Below are positions 49,701 through 60,599 of a stretch of DNA of 64,000 nucleotides, one piece after another. A program made the position numbers and the translations under genes. The stretch covers positions 1,114,905 to 1,178,904 of the forward strand of contig QANY01008646.1 of the NCBI GenBank assembly GCA_003255025.1. The letters run 5' to 3'. The stretch is from Datisca glomerata (lineage: Eukaryota; Streptophyta; Magnoliopsida; Cucurbitales; Datiscaceae). Each line of letters opens with the position of its first letter. Position 1 is the stretch's first letter. The notes beneath the pieces were generated by a model. That model saw nothing but the letters and a program-made list of their open reading frames with translations. It had not been told where the DNA came from and did not search any database.

Positions 49701-51085
49701 AGAAAAGTACGACAATTTTACTGAATATTTTTCATACTCTGTTCATAATTTCTGGGCTGCTTAAATAAGCAAAGCCATTAACAAGAGTGCCCACAATTTA
49801 AGGAAAATAACTGAAAATAAAACAAAAGCATAATAAATCGAAATAAAGCAATAAAACAGCAACATGTCCACTTCGCTTCGGTTTATGCCACTAATCCACT
49901 TCTGCACTTGCAAACTTACTTCCCTACTAATCCGAATATCTAGGATTTGGTTTATCCCCCTCTACTTTGTGAGTTAACACTAAGTGCCTCACCACACACT
50001 ACTATGAGCCAAGATGGCAATCCAGCTACCATCTGCTCCGCCTATGAATGCTTCTGAAGGCTTCTCAGCCTAAGTTTCATACTTGACCCTTTCCTCTCAA
50101 CCTCAGGCAGGCGTTGATCCTCATCAGCCTTTGGGCGGCATTAAGCTTCTCATCGAGATCACTATCTGCCTTTTCTATCTTATTCCCCAGAACACCATCT
50201 ACCTTCCTATCAGATTGTAGATGCAAGGGTGTCACATGGGTGAGGTGCAGAAGTGGTCTAGTCCTAACTCGTGACTGGAACAACACCTGAAAACGTCGGG
50301 GAGGACGCCGAGAGGTGAAGGGGGAGCACTCTAGACACTCAAGGGTGCTGACAAATGCTTGCTCTCTCTCTAGAAGTGGGAGTTTCTCACTCTAAAAATG
50401 AAAGCTTCTCTCTCTAAACTTCCTCATCCTCTCAAATTAAGGAGAAGTCCCCCTTTTATAGATGAATAAAAGGAGGAGGGACTATTGCAACTAATCCCTT
50501 GATTAGTTACAATCCCGTAAATCAAATCGCGCCACCTAAGCTGACTGATCATGCTTAGGTGAGTAAGAAGAGGATTATACATGAGCCAATCGGGTGGCAC
50601 CACGTGGATCTTTGTGTAATGATCATGATCTAGGGAGAACACGCCTAACCGGTGAGGCGCGATGATGGTGTTCACTCAATGCCTCATCTACAAAGGTTCT
50701 CTCAAACCAAACCCCTCCCTAAGGTGGGAGGGTAGCACACCCTCAATGTCTAGAGTAGTTGTACCGAGGAGGTATGTCCCCCGTCCAGTACAACGTAACC
50801 TTGCCCATAATCCTGCTAGTCCATAGCCTCCCGAACGTTCCCGGCAACCATACGTCCACCCAAGTCTTTGTCACTTGACTTGGTGGTTTGTGTTTTGATG
50901 ACTTGTTGTGATAGTGTAGTGGTGTGTCTACAAGTTGCATTATGGAGGGTGAGCAATGCACCTCCATGGTACGCCTATGAGGGTGACATCAATGATGCTA
51001 TCGTAGGGGTGACACCCCGTGGTGCCGCCATGGGGATACCCCCATGGGTACCTCAGTGGCGGCGCCCCCAAGGGGTGCACCTTAG
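49700..51085 (-). other. Possible 3' LTR body of a minus-strand retroelement
   Basis: Lies between AT-rich host DNA and the 100-bp repeat ending at 51187. Contains the minus-strand TATA box at 50451-50460, CTCTCT-rich leader and no ORF of interest. If 51187 is the LTR start (TGTACATGAGGG on the minus strand), the LTR would be about 1.4-1.5 kb; the other end is not fixed. Confidence 0.3.
50451..50460 (-). promoter_or_regulatory. Minus-strand TATA box, possible LTR promoter
   Basis: TATAAAAGGG on the minus strand, followed downstream by GA-rich leader-like sequence and preceded (about 50600) by CACGTG in 'caccacgtgga'. Fits an LTR promoter of the retroelement proposed for 49700-57330. Inference only. 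Confidence 0.35.
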
Positions 51086-51187
51086 TGGTGACACTCTATG
51101 GTACGTCCTTGGTGGAGACACTACCGATACGCCGTAAGAGTTGCGCTTTACGGGTAGTCAACGTTGAGGTCGTCAACCCTCATGTAC
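51085..51187 (-). repeat. About 100-bp direct repeat, left copy
   Basis: Nearly identical to 57229-57328 (shared cores: tccttggtggagacact, gatacgccgtaagagttgcg, gaggtcgtcaaccctcatgt). On the minus strand it begins TGTACATGAGGG. Confidence 0.85.
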
Positions 51188-51510
51188 ATTTAGTACCCTG
51201 TTCAAGCATGATGAGGAATAATCATGCTTGTACACAATTTCTTCAATGTAGCAATCATTTGTATTATCAAGTCCCCGATCTCATGATCGTTTCGTTACAT
51301 GGTGAATGCGGGATGCATAGATCCGCATGCCCAATGTGCTCCTTTGTGTGGTGTAAGCATCTCCATGTTACATGGGGTCAAATTTATAAGATAAATTTTA
51401 TGGGGGTAAATTTTTTAAAAAAAATCAAATTTTGGAATGTGAGGAATCCCCTATCCCTTCTCCTCCCTTTTGAAAAGAGAAATCAAGTCGAGTGGCAGCA
51501 TGAGGGGGTG
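51188..51510. other. Spacer between the left 100-bp repeat and the first array
   Basis: No gene or repeat recognised, AT/GC mixed. Confidence 0.4.
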
Positions 51511-52310
51511 AGGTCGAGCGTGGGAGCTCGCTTGTGGGAGTGCAGTGGCGGCATCATACTTTGAGATAGTCCAATGGTGGTATGAGGGGTGAGGTTGAGT
51601 AGCGGCATGAGATGGGGGGTCTAGTCGCGGCACTGAGGGAGTGGGAGTCCAGCGGTGGCTTTCTTTAGCATGGAAGTCCAGCAGCGGCCTTGCTTGGCGT
51701 GGGAGTCCATCGGCGGCTTGCTTGATAGGGAAGCATAGTGGCGACATGAGGGGGTGAGGTCAAGCGTGGGAGCTTGCTTGTGGGAGTGCAGTGGCGCCAT
51801 TAAGGGAGTGGGAGTCCAGCGGCGGCTTTGTTTGGCATGTGAGTCCATCACCGGCTTTGCGTGGCGTGGGAATCCAGTGGCGGCTTGCTTGAAGGGGAAG
51901 CATGGTGGCGACATGGGGGGTGAGGTCGAGCGTGGGAGCTCGCTTGTGGGAGTGCAGTGGCGACATTAAGGGAGTGGGAGTCCAGCGGCGGCTTTGCATG
52001 GAATGGGAGTTCAGCAGCGACTTTGCTTGGCGTGGGAGTCCAGTGGAGGTTTGCTTGATGGGGAAGCATAGCGGCGACATAGGGGGGGGATGGTGAGGTC
52101 GAGCGTGGGAGCTCGCTTGTGGGAGTGTAGTGGCGGCATTAAGAGAGTGGGAGTCCAACGACGGCTTTGCATGGCATGGGAGTCCAGCAGCGGCTTTACT
52201 TGGCGTGGGAGTCCAGTGGCGGCTTGCTTGATGGGGAAGCATAGTGACGACATTGGGGGGTGAGGTCGAGCGTGGGAGCTCACTTATTGGAATGTAGTGG
52301 TGGCAACCAA
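51511..52310 (+). repeat. GC-rich higher-order tandem array, about 167-bp period
   Basis: Units start with gaggtcgagcgtgggagct near 51511, 51757, 51923, 52096 and 52263. Each contains several shorter 'gtgggagtccagcggcggct' subunits and ends with 'ggggaagcatagtggcgaca'. Long open frames on both strands come from the repeat structure, not from protein selection. Confidence 0.85.
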
Positions 52311-52977
52311 CATCTAGTCTTTAGACAAGCAGTTCTTGGAGTCGGCGTATGAGGCGCAAAAGGACATATGACATTACCAAGAACAGAAGATGGTGCGACT
52401 GAACCTCGGCACGGAGGAGGCGATGAAGATCATCGCAGTCGGGACCAACAGGGATAGTAGACTGATCATGGAGCCATACAGAGACTTCAAGGAGTAAACT
52501 GCAAAATTCAGTAATTCTGAAATACCCGAAAACATAAGCAAACGGAGAAGCTCTTCAAGAGGGCCAGTTTGATTGGCAGGTACGGCTTGGATACGTAGAA
52601 AAAAACTAACTTTCTCGAGCTATATGATTGTATGAATAGTACGTACCTCTATTACTTGTTGATCCAGACACCCTCATCCTTGCTGAGTTTGAGCTTTATC
52701 AAACTGATGTGCCTTTCTGCAGCCGGATGTTGAGCTTGCTAGCTCCTTGCGAGCACTTTTTAAAGTTTCCCAAGCTCCATGGTGAATGGCTCATTCGGGA
52801 GGCAGTGGTAAAGTCCTTTCTTCCATCTCTAGGCACAAAGACCGCTTATTTGTCCCCCATATTGCCTCTGGGTGGCACCACGATTCCCCTCATCCCTCCA
52901 TTAAGGGAGTGGGAGTCCAGCGGCGGCTTTGCTTGCCGCGGGGGAGTCAAGGTGCGTATGTCCGCGGGATAGGCCTT
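52311..52977 (+). other. Unique spacer with a short open frame
   Basis: About 52330-52497 reads as LESAYEAQKDI, a stop, then MVRLNLGTEEAMKIIAVG and a further charged part to a stop. The rest (to 52900) has no recognisable domain. It may be a retroelement coding relic. Family not recognised. Confidence 0.25.
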
Positions 52978-53310
52978 GCTCAGTGGCGGCCAAGCTTTTT
53001 GGCCATCATGCCGCCACTGAGCCTCAGTGGCGGCCAGGCGTGCTTGGCCAGCATGCCGCCACTGAGCCTCAGTGGCGGCCTGGCGTGCTTGGCCAGCATG
53101 CCGCCACTGAACCTCAGTGGCGTCATGCCTCTGCGTACGAGAGTGAGCGCAGGGTGCTCCTTGCGTGACTTGGACTCGCGTGGGGGGAGCTCAATGGCGA
53201 CATGAGGTGTGCTCGCGGTTGGAGATAGCACGGGAATGAGGGGCGGGGGTGTTGTCTCGGTCAGGTGTTGGGCCAAGTGCATGTCGCCACTGAGCCTTAG
53301 TGGCGGCATG
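52978..53310 (+). repeat. 45-bp tandem units with a perfect 25-nt palindrome
   Basis: CCGCCACTGAG-C-CTCAGTGGCGG, one base at the centre, occurs at 53010-53034 and 53055-53079, with a mutated version at 53100-53124. A further related inverted repeat lies at about 53283-53307. The exact 45-bp spacing shows tandem amplification. Confidence 0.9.
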
Positions 53311-53865
53311 CCTTGCTTGGTCGCGGGCTTGATGGGCGTGGGACTTGTCCATGCGAGTTGCTTTCTCCGTGGGTTGGGCGAGTGGAGCCACAGGTGCCGC
53401 GTCACCGCGCCACTAAATAATGGAATGCCTTAGCCATTTTTCAATACTTGACATACACCTTGGTCTAACCAAGTCTTTGTTTTATTTGCAGATCATGATT
53501 TCACGGACCATGAAGGATTGGTCGAATGCACTAGTAGGAGTCGATCTCTTTCTAATTTGCACTTTTCTCTTCAAGTGAGTGAGTTACTCACTCCTGTACT
53601 TAGAATTTTTTTTTTTTGAAAATTTTTTCCTCCGTCAGACATGCCTCTGCTATATGGTACTTGTCACATGCTTCCTGCCTTAGGAAAATACATGGAAAAT
53701 TTGGCTTCCAACACACATCCCTATGTTATAGAGTGATTGTAACATGTTTCCCCCCTTAAGAAAATACATAGAAAATTTTGCCTCCGTTGAACATGCCTCC
53801 ACTATAGAGTTTTTGTAGTATGCTTCCCCCTTGGAAGATTTCAAAAATTTTACTTCCCCCTCCGT
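53311..53865. other. Spacer between arrays, no gene recognised
   Basis: Contains a duplicated 'aaaatacat.gaaaattt.gc' motif (about 53690 and 53762) and no supportable ORF. Confidence 0.4.
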
Positions 53866-54440
53866 CGGGGGGTGCTGGGGTATCTCCGTCAGGGAGTGCA
53901 TGGGATCCTCCTTCAGGGAGTGCGCGGGAGCCTCCACCAGGGAGTGCGTGGGAGCATCCGCCAGGGCATCGTGCGAGCATCCATAACGGAGTGCGTGGGA
54001 GCATCTGCCAGGGAGTTCGTGATAGTATTTGCATCAGAGTGTGATGGAGCATCCGCAATAGAGTGCAAGAGAGTGCGCGGGAGCATCCGCCAGGGAGTGC
54101 GCGGGAGCATCCGCCAGGGACTGTGTGGGAGCCTCCGCCAGGGAGTGTGCGGGAGAATCCATAAAAGGGTGTGCGGGAGCATTCGCCAGGGAGTGCACGG
54201 GAGCATCCACCAGGGACTGTGTGGGAGCATCCGCCAGGGACTGTGTGGGAGCCTCCGCCAGGGAGTGTGCGGGAGAATCCATAAAAGGGTGTGCGTGAGC
54301 CTTTGCCAAGGAGTGCATGAAAGCCTACATCGAGGAGCGCGTGAAAGCCTACATTGAGGAGCGCGTGTATGCCTCCGTCGAGTAGTGAGTGAAAGCCTCC
54401 ATCGAGGAGTGCCTGTATGTATCTCACCGAGGAGTGTGTG
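53866..54440 (+). repeat. 24-bp tandem array
   Basis: Consensus ccgccagggagtgcgcgggagcat and variants, about 20 units with several 27-30-bp transitional units at the right end (gaaagcctacat.gaggagcgcgt). The period is divisible by three, which explains 160-220-codon open frames on both strands. Confidence 0.9.
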
Positions 54441-54447
54441 TATGCAT

Positions 54448-55830
54448 CTCACCGAGCACGTCGTCTATTATGGATGTTTTCAAGTAGAGGAAGTGAAAAC
54501 CTATGCATCTTTCCAAGCATGACGTCTGTCATGGGTGTTCTCAAGTAGAGGCGTGAAATCCTATGCATATAATCAAGCATGACGTCTATCATGGGTGTTC
54601 TTAAATAGAGGCGTGAAAGCCTATATGTCTCACCAATCATGATGTCTATCATGGGTGTTCTTAAGTAGAAGCATGAAAGCCTATGCATCTCACCAAGCAT
54701 GACGTCTATCATGGGTGTTCTCAAGTAGAGGCATAAAAGCCTACGCGTCTCACCAAGGATGACGTCTATCATGGGTGTACTCAAGTAGAGGCATGAAAGC
54801 CTATGCAACTCACCAAGCATGACATTTATCGTGGGTGTTCTGAAGTAGAGGCGTGAAAGCCTATTGCATCTCACCAAGCATGACGTCTATCATGGGTGTT
54901 CTCAAGTAAAGGCGTAAAAGCCTATGCGTCTCACCAAGCATGACATTTATCATGGGTGTTCTCAAGTAGAGGCGTGAAAGCCTATGCTCTCACCAAGCAT
55001 GACGTCTATCATGGGTGTACTCAAGCAGAGGCGTGAAAGCCTATACGACTCACCAAGAATGACGTATATGATGGGTGTACTCAAGTAGAGGCGTGAAAGC
55101 TATGCGACTCACCAAGAATGATGCCTATCATGGGTGTACTCAAGTAGAGGCTTGAAAGCCTATGCGACTCACCAAGAATGACGCCTATCATGGGTGTACT
55201 CAAGTAAAGGCGTGAAAGCCAATGCGTCTCACCAAGCATGACATTTATCATGGGTGTTCTCAAGTAGAGGCGTGAAAGTCTATGCATCTCAACTCACCAG
55301 GCATGACGTCTATCATGGGTGTTCTTAAGTAGAAGCGTGAAAGCCTATGCGTCTCACCAAGGATGACATCTATAACGGGTGTACTCAAGTAGAGGCATGA
55401 AAGCCTATGCATCTCACCAAGCATGACGTCTATCATGGGTGTTCTCAAGTAGAGACGTGAAACCCTATGCATCTCACCAAGCATGACGTTTATCATGGGG
55501 TTTCTCAAGTAGAGGTGTGAAGCCTATGCGTCTCACCAAGCATGACATCTATCATGGGTGTTTTGAAGTAGAGGCGTGAAAGCATATGCATCTCACCAAG
55601 CATGACGTTTATCATCGGTGTTCTCAAGTAGAGGCGTAAAAGCCTATACATCTCACCAAGCGTGACATCTATTATGGGTGTTCTCAAGTAGAGGCGTGAA
55701 AGCCTATGCATCTCACCAAGCATGACGTCTATGATAGGTATTCTTAAGTGAAGACGTTAGAGTCTATGCGTTTGGCGAAGCGTGACCTTTATCACGGGTG
55801 TTGTCAATTAAAGGCGTGAAAGCTCGCTCC
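54448..55830 (+). repeat. 60-bp tandem array, about 22 units
   Basis: Consensus: catctcaccaagcatgacgt, then ctatcatgggtgttctcaag, then tagaggcgtgaaagcctatg. Copies are 85-95% alike by eye. On the minus strand the repeat reads as a 20-residue unit (RLSRLYLRTPMIDVMLGEMH), open over several units but broken by 1-2-base shifts at about 54865, 54985, 55100, 55290 and 55520. Confidence 0.95.
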
Positions 55831-55845
55831 ATCAAGGATGTGGAA

Positions 55846-56129
55846 AATTCCCTTAAACGTATGAACTCATTGTAACCATAGGGTCTTATGGCATTAATGA
55901 AATGTATCCCATGTTTCTTGGCACACCTATTTCTGCCATTGTACTTTCAAAACTTTGGGGGAAAGTAGTCCGCAGGGTATGGTCTCAAAGCTATGTGAGC
56001 CGAGTATGGCGGTTTGTAGTCGACAACGAACTCATTCAGCGATGCTCTTACTCTCTCCTCTTGGAGAACCTTTTGGAGAGCTTTCATGGGTAATGACATG
56101 ACCACTTCCAACAAGGACGTTGTATGCAC
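55846..56129 (-). pseudogene. Ty3/gypsy gag N-terminal fragment
   Basis: On the minus strand: YKPPYSAHIALRPYPADYFPPKF (about 56020-55950), a stop, then KYNGRNRCAKKHGIHFINAI and LRLREFS-like residues to about 55846. The block 'Y.PPKF.KY.G...KKH..HFI.A..PYG' is typical of plant gypsy gag capsid domains. The 60-bp array begins right after, so the rest of gag is gone. Confidence 0.65.
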
Positions 56130-56189
56130 ATGTGGTGAAGTTAGCTTAATCCATTGTAGTAAAAGGTGGAGGTGTTAATGTAACATTAG

Positions 56190-57180
56190 TTTGTGCGACG
56201 GTCTGAATGTTGGTTCGAACACTCGGTCGAACATGGTTCTAGGAGAATCCTTATGGTTGAAAGCCTACAACGGAGGATGGTTGGATGCCATGAGCGAGGT
56301 CATTTGCGTGCGTATGGTGGGGGTTGGTTGTTCTCCAATGATGGAGGTTGGTTGCACGCCCATGGTGGAGGTAGTCGGTTGCGCACCCATAATGGAGGTA
56401 CTCAGTTACGCATCGATCATATGGAGGTTAGTTTCGTGCCTATGTACTGGGTGCGGTTTGTTGCTCACGGGGACATGAAGCCATGGTGGCGGGCTGGCAT
56501 GCACGGGATGAGGGCCTTCATTCATGGGAGTGAGCGTGGGAGTGAGCACGAGCGTGAGCCTACTTGGCGGCAGCATAGTCTGGGTTAGTAGCGGCATGGG
56601 AGATACGGGATAGGGCTTTCGCGCATGGGAGTGAGCGTGGAAGTGAGCGCGGGGGTGAGCCTGCTTGGTGGCGGCATGAGAGATGCGGGATAAGGCCTTC
56701 ACACGCGGGAGTGAGCGTGGGAGTGAGAGCGGGCATGAGCCTACTTGGTGGCGGTATGGTAGATGCGGGATAGGGCCTTTGAGCACGGGAGTGAGTGTGG
56801 ACGTGAGCTTACTTGGTGGTGGCATGGTCTTGCTTGGTGGCGGCATGGGAGATGCGGGATAGGGCTTCACACGCGGGAGTGAACGCGAGAGTGAGCGTGG
56901 GCGTGAGCCTGCTTGGTGGCGGCATTGGAACTCCTTGATGGCGGCATTGGAGGTGTGTGGTGCACTTGGGCATGATGGCGGCACTTGGTGTAGGTGTGAT
57001 GCTTGGTTGCGCGACACATATGTGTGGAGGGGGCATGGGGCTTCTTGGGTCATGCCCCCGCGCGGGCTGTGGAGTCTCGGTCGCGTCCTTATGCACGGGT
57101 TGGGCGAGCTTGACTTGGTCGAGCGGAAGCGTGTCCACGAAAGTGTGATGGAAGTCTACTCTTAGATGGCGGGTTGGGCA
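56190..57180 (+). repeat. GC-rich repeats, about 80-88-bp units
   Basis: 'gatgcgggatagggcct', 'gggagtgagcgtgggagtgagcg' and 'gcctgcttggtggcggcat' recur near 56603, 56682, 56762 and 56850. A second pair of about 40 bp ('gggttgggc.agcttgacttgg') lies at about 57096 and 57168. Confidence 0.8.
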
Positions 57181-57228
57181 AGCTTGACTTGGTCGAACGG
57201 GAGTGTGTCCGTAAGAGTTGCACTTTAT

Positions 57229-57328
57229 GGGTGACACTCCATGGTAAGTCCTTGGTGGAGACACTCCCGATACGCCGTAAGAGTTGCGCTTTGCGGGTAG
57301 TCAACATTGAGGTCGTCAACCCTCATGT
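57229..57328 (-). repeat. About 100-bp direct repeat, right copy
   Basis: Partner of 51085-51187, same orientation, about 6.14 kb away. See the finding on a possible retroelement. Confidence 0.85.
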
Positions 57329-57399
57329 ACACATATTTTGTGCTTAATTTTCTCTTCCCCTTATCCTTAGAGCCAACTACACTTCATAAAGATACCTCT

Positions 57400-58371
57400 C
57401 GGATAAACACACACCCTATTTCTCAAATCTAGAACTCATTTGTCACCATGATATAAAACAGGAATGACTTCGAGTGTCTAAATAGGGAAAGGACTCAGTT
57501 TAGCTATAAACCTTTTTTGTCAATCATTTTAGCTATAAACTTATTATAACTGAACGGGTAAAAAATAGCCGTTGCCACGTAGACAAATAAGGCCTATTTA
57601 GGACTCGCGAAAAGCCATAGAAAAGCAGCAACGAGTTACGAGCTAAAGTCGTGAGACACCTCAAGAATGGGGATCAACACCTCAAGAACAGAGATCGTCA
57701 CCTCAAAGACAGGTTCATCACCTCAAGAATGGGGCCAGCGCCTAAAAATGGGAGAGAACATCAAATCGGGAAAGACTGACTAGCTAACAGGAGCGGGTGA
57801 AAGGGGTTCAGATTGACAGTCAACTGGTTGTTATTGATTGGGTAAGCTGAAATGACCCGGATGAGACAAATTGGCAGCCCACCAAGTGGCTTTGAATGAT
57901 TGACTCAAAGTCACAATATATCATCAAGTGGTTTTGACTGATTGACGGCTGAGTGAGACAGATGAGAAACGAGAAAGAGAAAGGGTCCCATACCTAGCAG
58001 AGTGACCCTACGAACGAGTGTAATCCCTAGCATAATGAGTGCCTCCTTTTATATTGTTATTTTGATCAAACCCATCCAATTTTAGGAATCTTATATAAGG
58101 TCAATGTATTAAACGAAAAGGAGAGGACATGGAATACAACAAAAAATACACATTCAATACAAACTCAAGCACATGTAACTCATAGCATTTTACTCCTTAT
58201 AATCTCTCACTCATGAACCCCCCCTCTCTCTCATTAATACTCATATAAGTCTATCATTATCAAGACTTTTCCCTTCAATCCTTGATTAACGAAAAAAATC
58301 ATTTACATTTTGGTGCTCTCGTTGAGAGTTGAGAGAAAAGCTCAAGAGACTCACCCTACAAAGCAATAAAC
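57400..58371 (+). other. Proposed 5' LTR and leader of the gypsy element
   Basis: A TATATAAGG box at 58092-58100 and, about 240 bp later, TTTGGTGCTCTCGTTGAGAG (about 58310), the kind of sequence found at the primer site of many plant gypsy elements, precede the gag ATG at 58372. LTR limits are not determined because no second LTR is visible in the window. Confidence 0.4.
57657..57741 (+). repeat. 21-bp tandem units
   Basis: Four diverged copies of cacctcaagaatggggatcaa, in the proposed upstream (LTR) part of the gypsy element. Confidence 0.85.
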
Positions 58372-59870
58372 ATGCCTAGAACCAGATCCAATGCAGCTCT
58401 AAATGGAGAGAACATGTCCAGAAATGAAGATAAAAACACGGATCAACCAATCCTACCCACAAAAATGCTGCAGACAATCCTAGATGAAATGAAGGAACAC
58501 TGAAGCAATGTGTAATGCATGGCAGAATGTGCAAGAGAAAATCAACACACCCCAATAGGAATTCATGAAAACGCGAGCAGAGGTCAGCCAACGGGTGAAT
58601 AACTTCAAACAAAAAAATGATGATGAACAGGAAACCCACTCCGAGGGTAACAATCGAGACCAAAGGCAAGGGGACCGTGAAAATAGTAGAAACACTCAAC
58701 GAGAAGAAGAAGCCCAATTGCAAAACCTTGTGAAGGAAGCCATGGGAGAGGCTCGAAAATCCCGAGTCATGTCAAAGGAAGCAATCGAAGAACTATTCGA
58801 CCAAAAGATGATGGAGATAAGGAATCTCAGGAGTATGAGAAAAACTGACCTTGAATCTCTTATCCGGACACTGTTAGGCCCAGAAATCTTAGCATCACCC
58901 ATATCCAAAAAATTCGTTGTGCCCAGATTCAAATGTTATGAAGGAAAGTCTTATCCTATAGACCACATTCGACGATTCAAACAAGACATGAAACTGTACC
59001 AGCACAATGACAAGTTGATATGAAGAATGTTCCCCACCAGTTTAGACGAGACGAACTTGAAGTGGTACCACTCAGATGCACTTGATCACGAGCTTCGCTA
59101 TCATGCCCATTGTTTTCATAGAACAATACTCAACGTACCATACCATCAAGGAAGACTCAGAACACTAGATGACAATCTCTACCAAGGGGAGTCCTTGCGA
59201 GAATACACTCATCGCTTCAAAGATTAAATGGCCAAGGTTGAGAGTTGCGATGTCGATTCGCCAAAATGGCCTTCCGAGGTGGTCTGGACTCGGAGTGACC
59301 CTTTTTTGAGGACCTATTCAAGGTGACGCCCCTTTCTATGACGGAGGCTTTCCAACGGGCGCATGCCTATATTACTTTGGAAGAAAAGAAGAGGAGTATG
59401 TGGAGAACAGTTGAATGGAAAAATAAGAATCCCAAAAGCGAGAAAGAAGTGTAAGACCCAAAAGAAGGAAGCATGAGAAACAGAAAGAGTGGATGGGAGG
59501 AATGTCCATCAAGACTAGAATACCCACCAGAGGCGAGATTTTGACAAAGTCCACCTGAAGGACAAAGCCTATAAACTGTTGATCATCCCGGTCAACCAAA
59601 TATTGTAGACGATTAAAGACAAACTTTAGCTGAAAAGACCAGCCCCGTTCACCAAGGAACCTAGGTACGAAGATAAAAATAAATATTGCTCCTATCATAA
59701 GAGCAATGGGCATTACACGCCAGACTTTTTTCCAGCTCAAAGACTATGTTGAACAGTTGATGAAAGAAGGATACCTTAGCCAACCTGTAAAAAAAGATGA
59801 ACATAGACGCGAGACTGAGAAAGACAATCGAGAAGAGGACAGAAGGGATAAGGGAAAGTAGCCCCTTCGC
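58372..59870 (+). pseudogene. Ty3/gypsy gag, broken
   Basis: The frame starts at ATG 58372 but meets TGA at 58501-58503. The main piece (58565-59023) has a Gln/Arg/Glu-rich coiled coil and enters the retrotransposon gag domain (VPRFKCYEGKSYPIDHIRRF). The domain continues through FPTSLDETNLKWYHSDALDH to about 59225, with stops at 59021 and 59224. A degenerate zinc-knuckle-like motif (CSYHKSNGHYTPD, last Cys lost) lies near 59690-59730. It formed the particle in the live ancestor. Confidence 0.8.
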
Positions 59871-60039
59871 ATTGCCAACACGGTTATAGCATTAAACGAA
59901 CAAGAGGGACATCAAGAAAGGAAAGGAAGATATACTGCAAGAGGCCAACGTTATAAGACATCAACAGAAGTCCTGAAATGACAACGAGGATTCGCCACTA
60001 GTGTTCGACGACTCTGATCTGGAACATGATGGACACCAC

Positions 60040-60370
60040 AATGATGCCCTCGTCATTTCAATATAGGTTGGTAATTGCTTGTTGAGGAGGGTCTTGGTGG
60101 ACAATGGGAGCGCAGTAAACATCCTATACCAAGAGACCGTGGAGAAAATATCCATGGGAGGTCAAAAGTTTTAAGGAACTTCGCAGCCGCTGATCGGTTT
60201 CAACGGAGCCATTAGCTACTCAGAAGGAACTCTGACTCTCCTGGTGAGCGCATATATGTTTAACCATATGACTGAGTTCATAGTGCTGGGAACAGCTTCC
60301 CCATATAACGCAATCCTGGGGAGAACCTGGCTCCACAAAATGAAGGTTGTACCCTCAATATTCTACCAAG
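60040..60370 (+). pseudogene. Ty3/gypsy aspartic protease
   Basis: RRVLVDNGSAVNILY places the active-site DNGS at about 60100-60111 (a DNGS form usual in plant Tat elements), and AILGRTWLHKM near 60310 is the second signature. A stop near 60172 interrupts it. Confidence 0.75.
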
Positions 60371-60599
60371 GTTGAAGTACCCGTCATTAAAGGGAGTGAA
60401 AAAAATAAGGGGCATCCAGGCCATGGCTCAAATCTGTTCAGTGACCGCTTTAGAATTTGCTAAGAAAAAGGCTACATAAAAAGCTGAAGGAAAAAGACTT
60501 GAAGATCTATAACAATCATAGAAAAATGGGAAAATGGTCTGAGATACGAGGCGGGAGAAGAAACGGAACCCGTATGTTTGGAAGAAATGACCCATAAAA

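Noticed and set aside
54448..55830. Regular repeats suggesting a CRISPR array
   Set aside because: Units are contiguous with no unique spacers and lie in plant DNA, so this is a minisatellite.
51451..57319. Many long open frames on both strands (60-223 codons) in the GC-rich arrays
   Set aside because: They follow the repeat periods, overlap each other in several frames and encode low-complexity repeats. Annotated as repeats only.
51085..57328. 100-bp repeats as a complete short LTR pair (TRIM)
   Set aside because: On the plus strand they could be read TGAC...TACA, but flanks show no matching target duplication and no primer site follows. The LTR-start reading on the minus strand is kept as a hypothesis.
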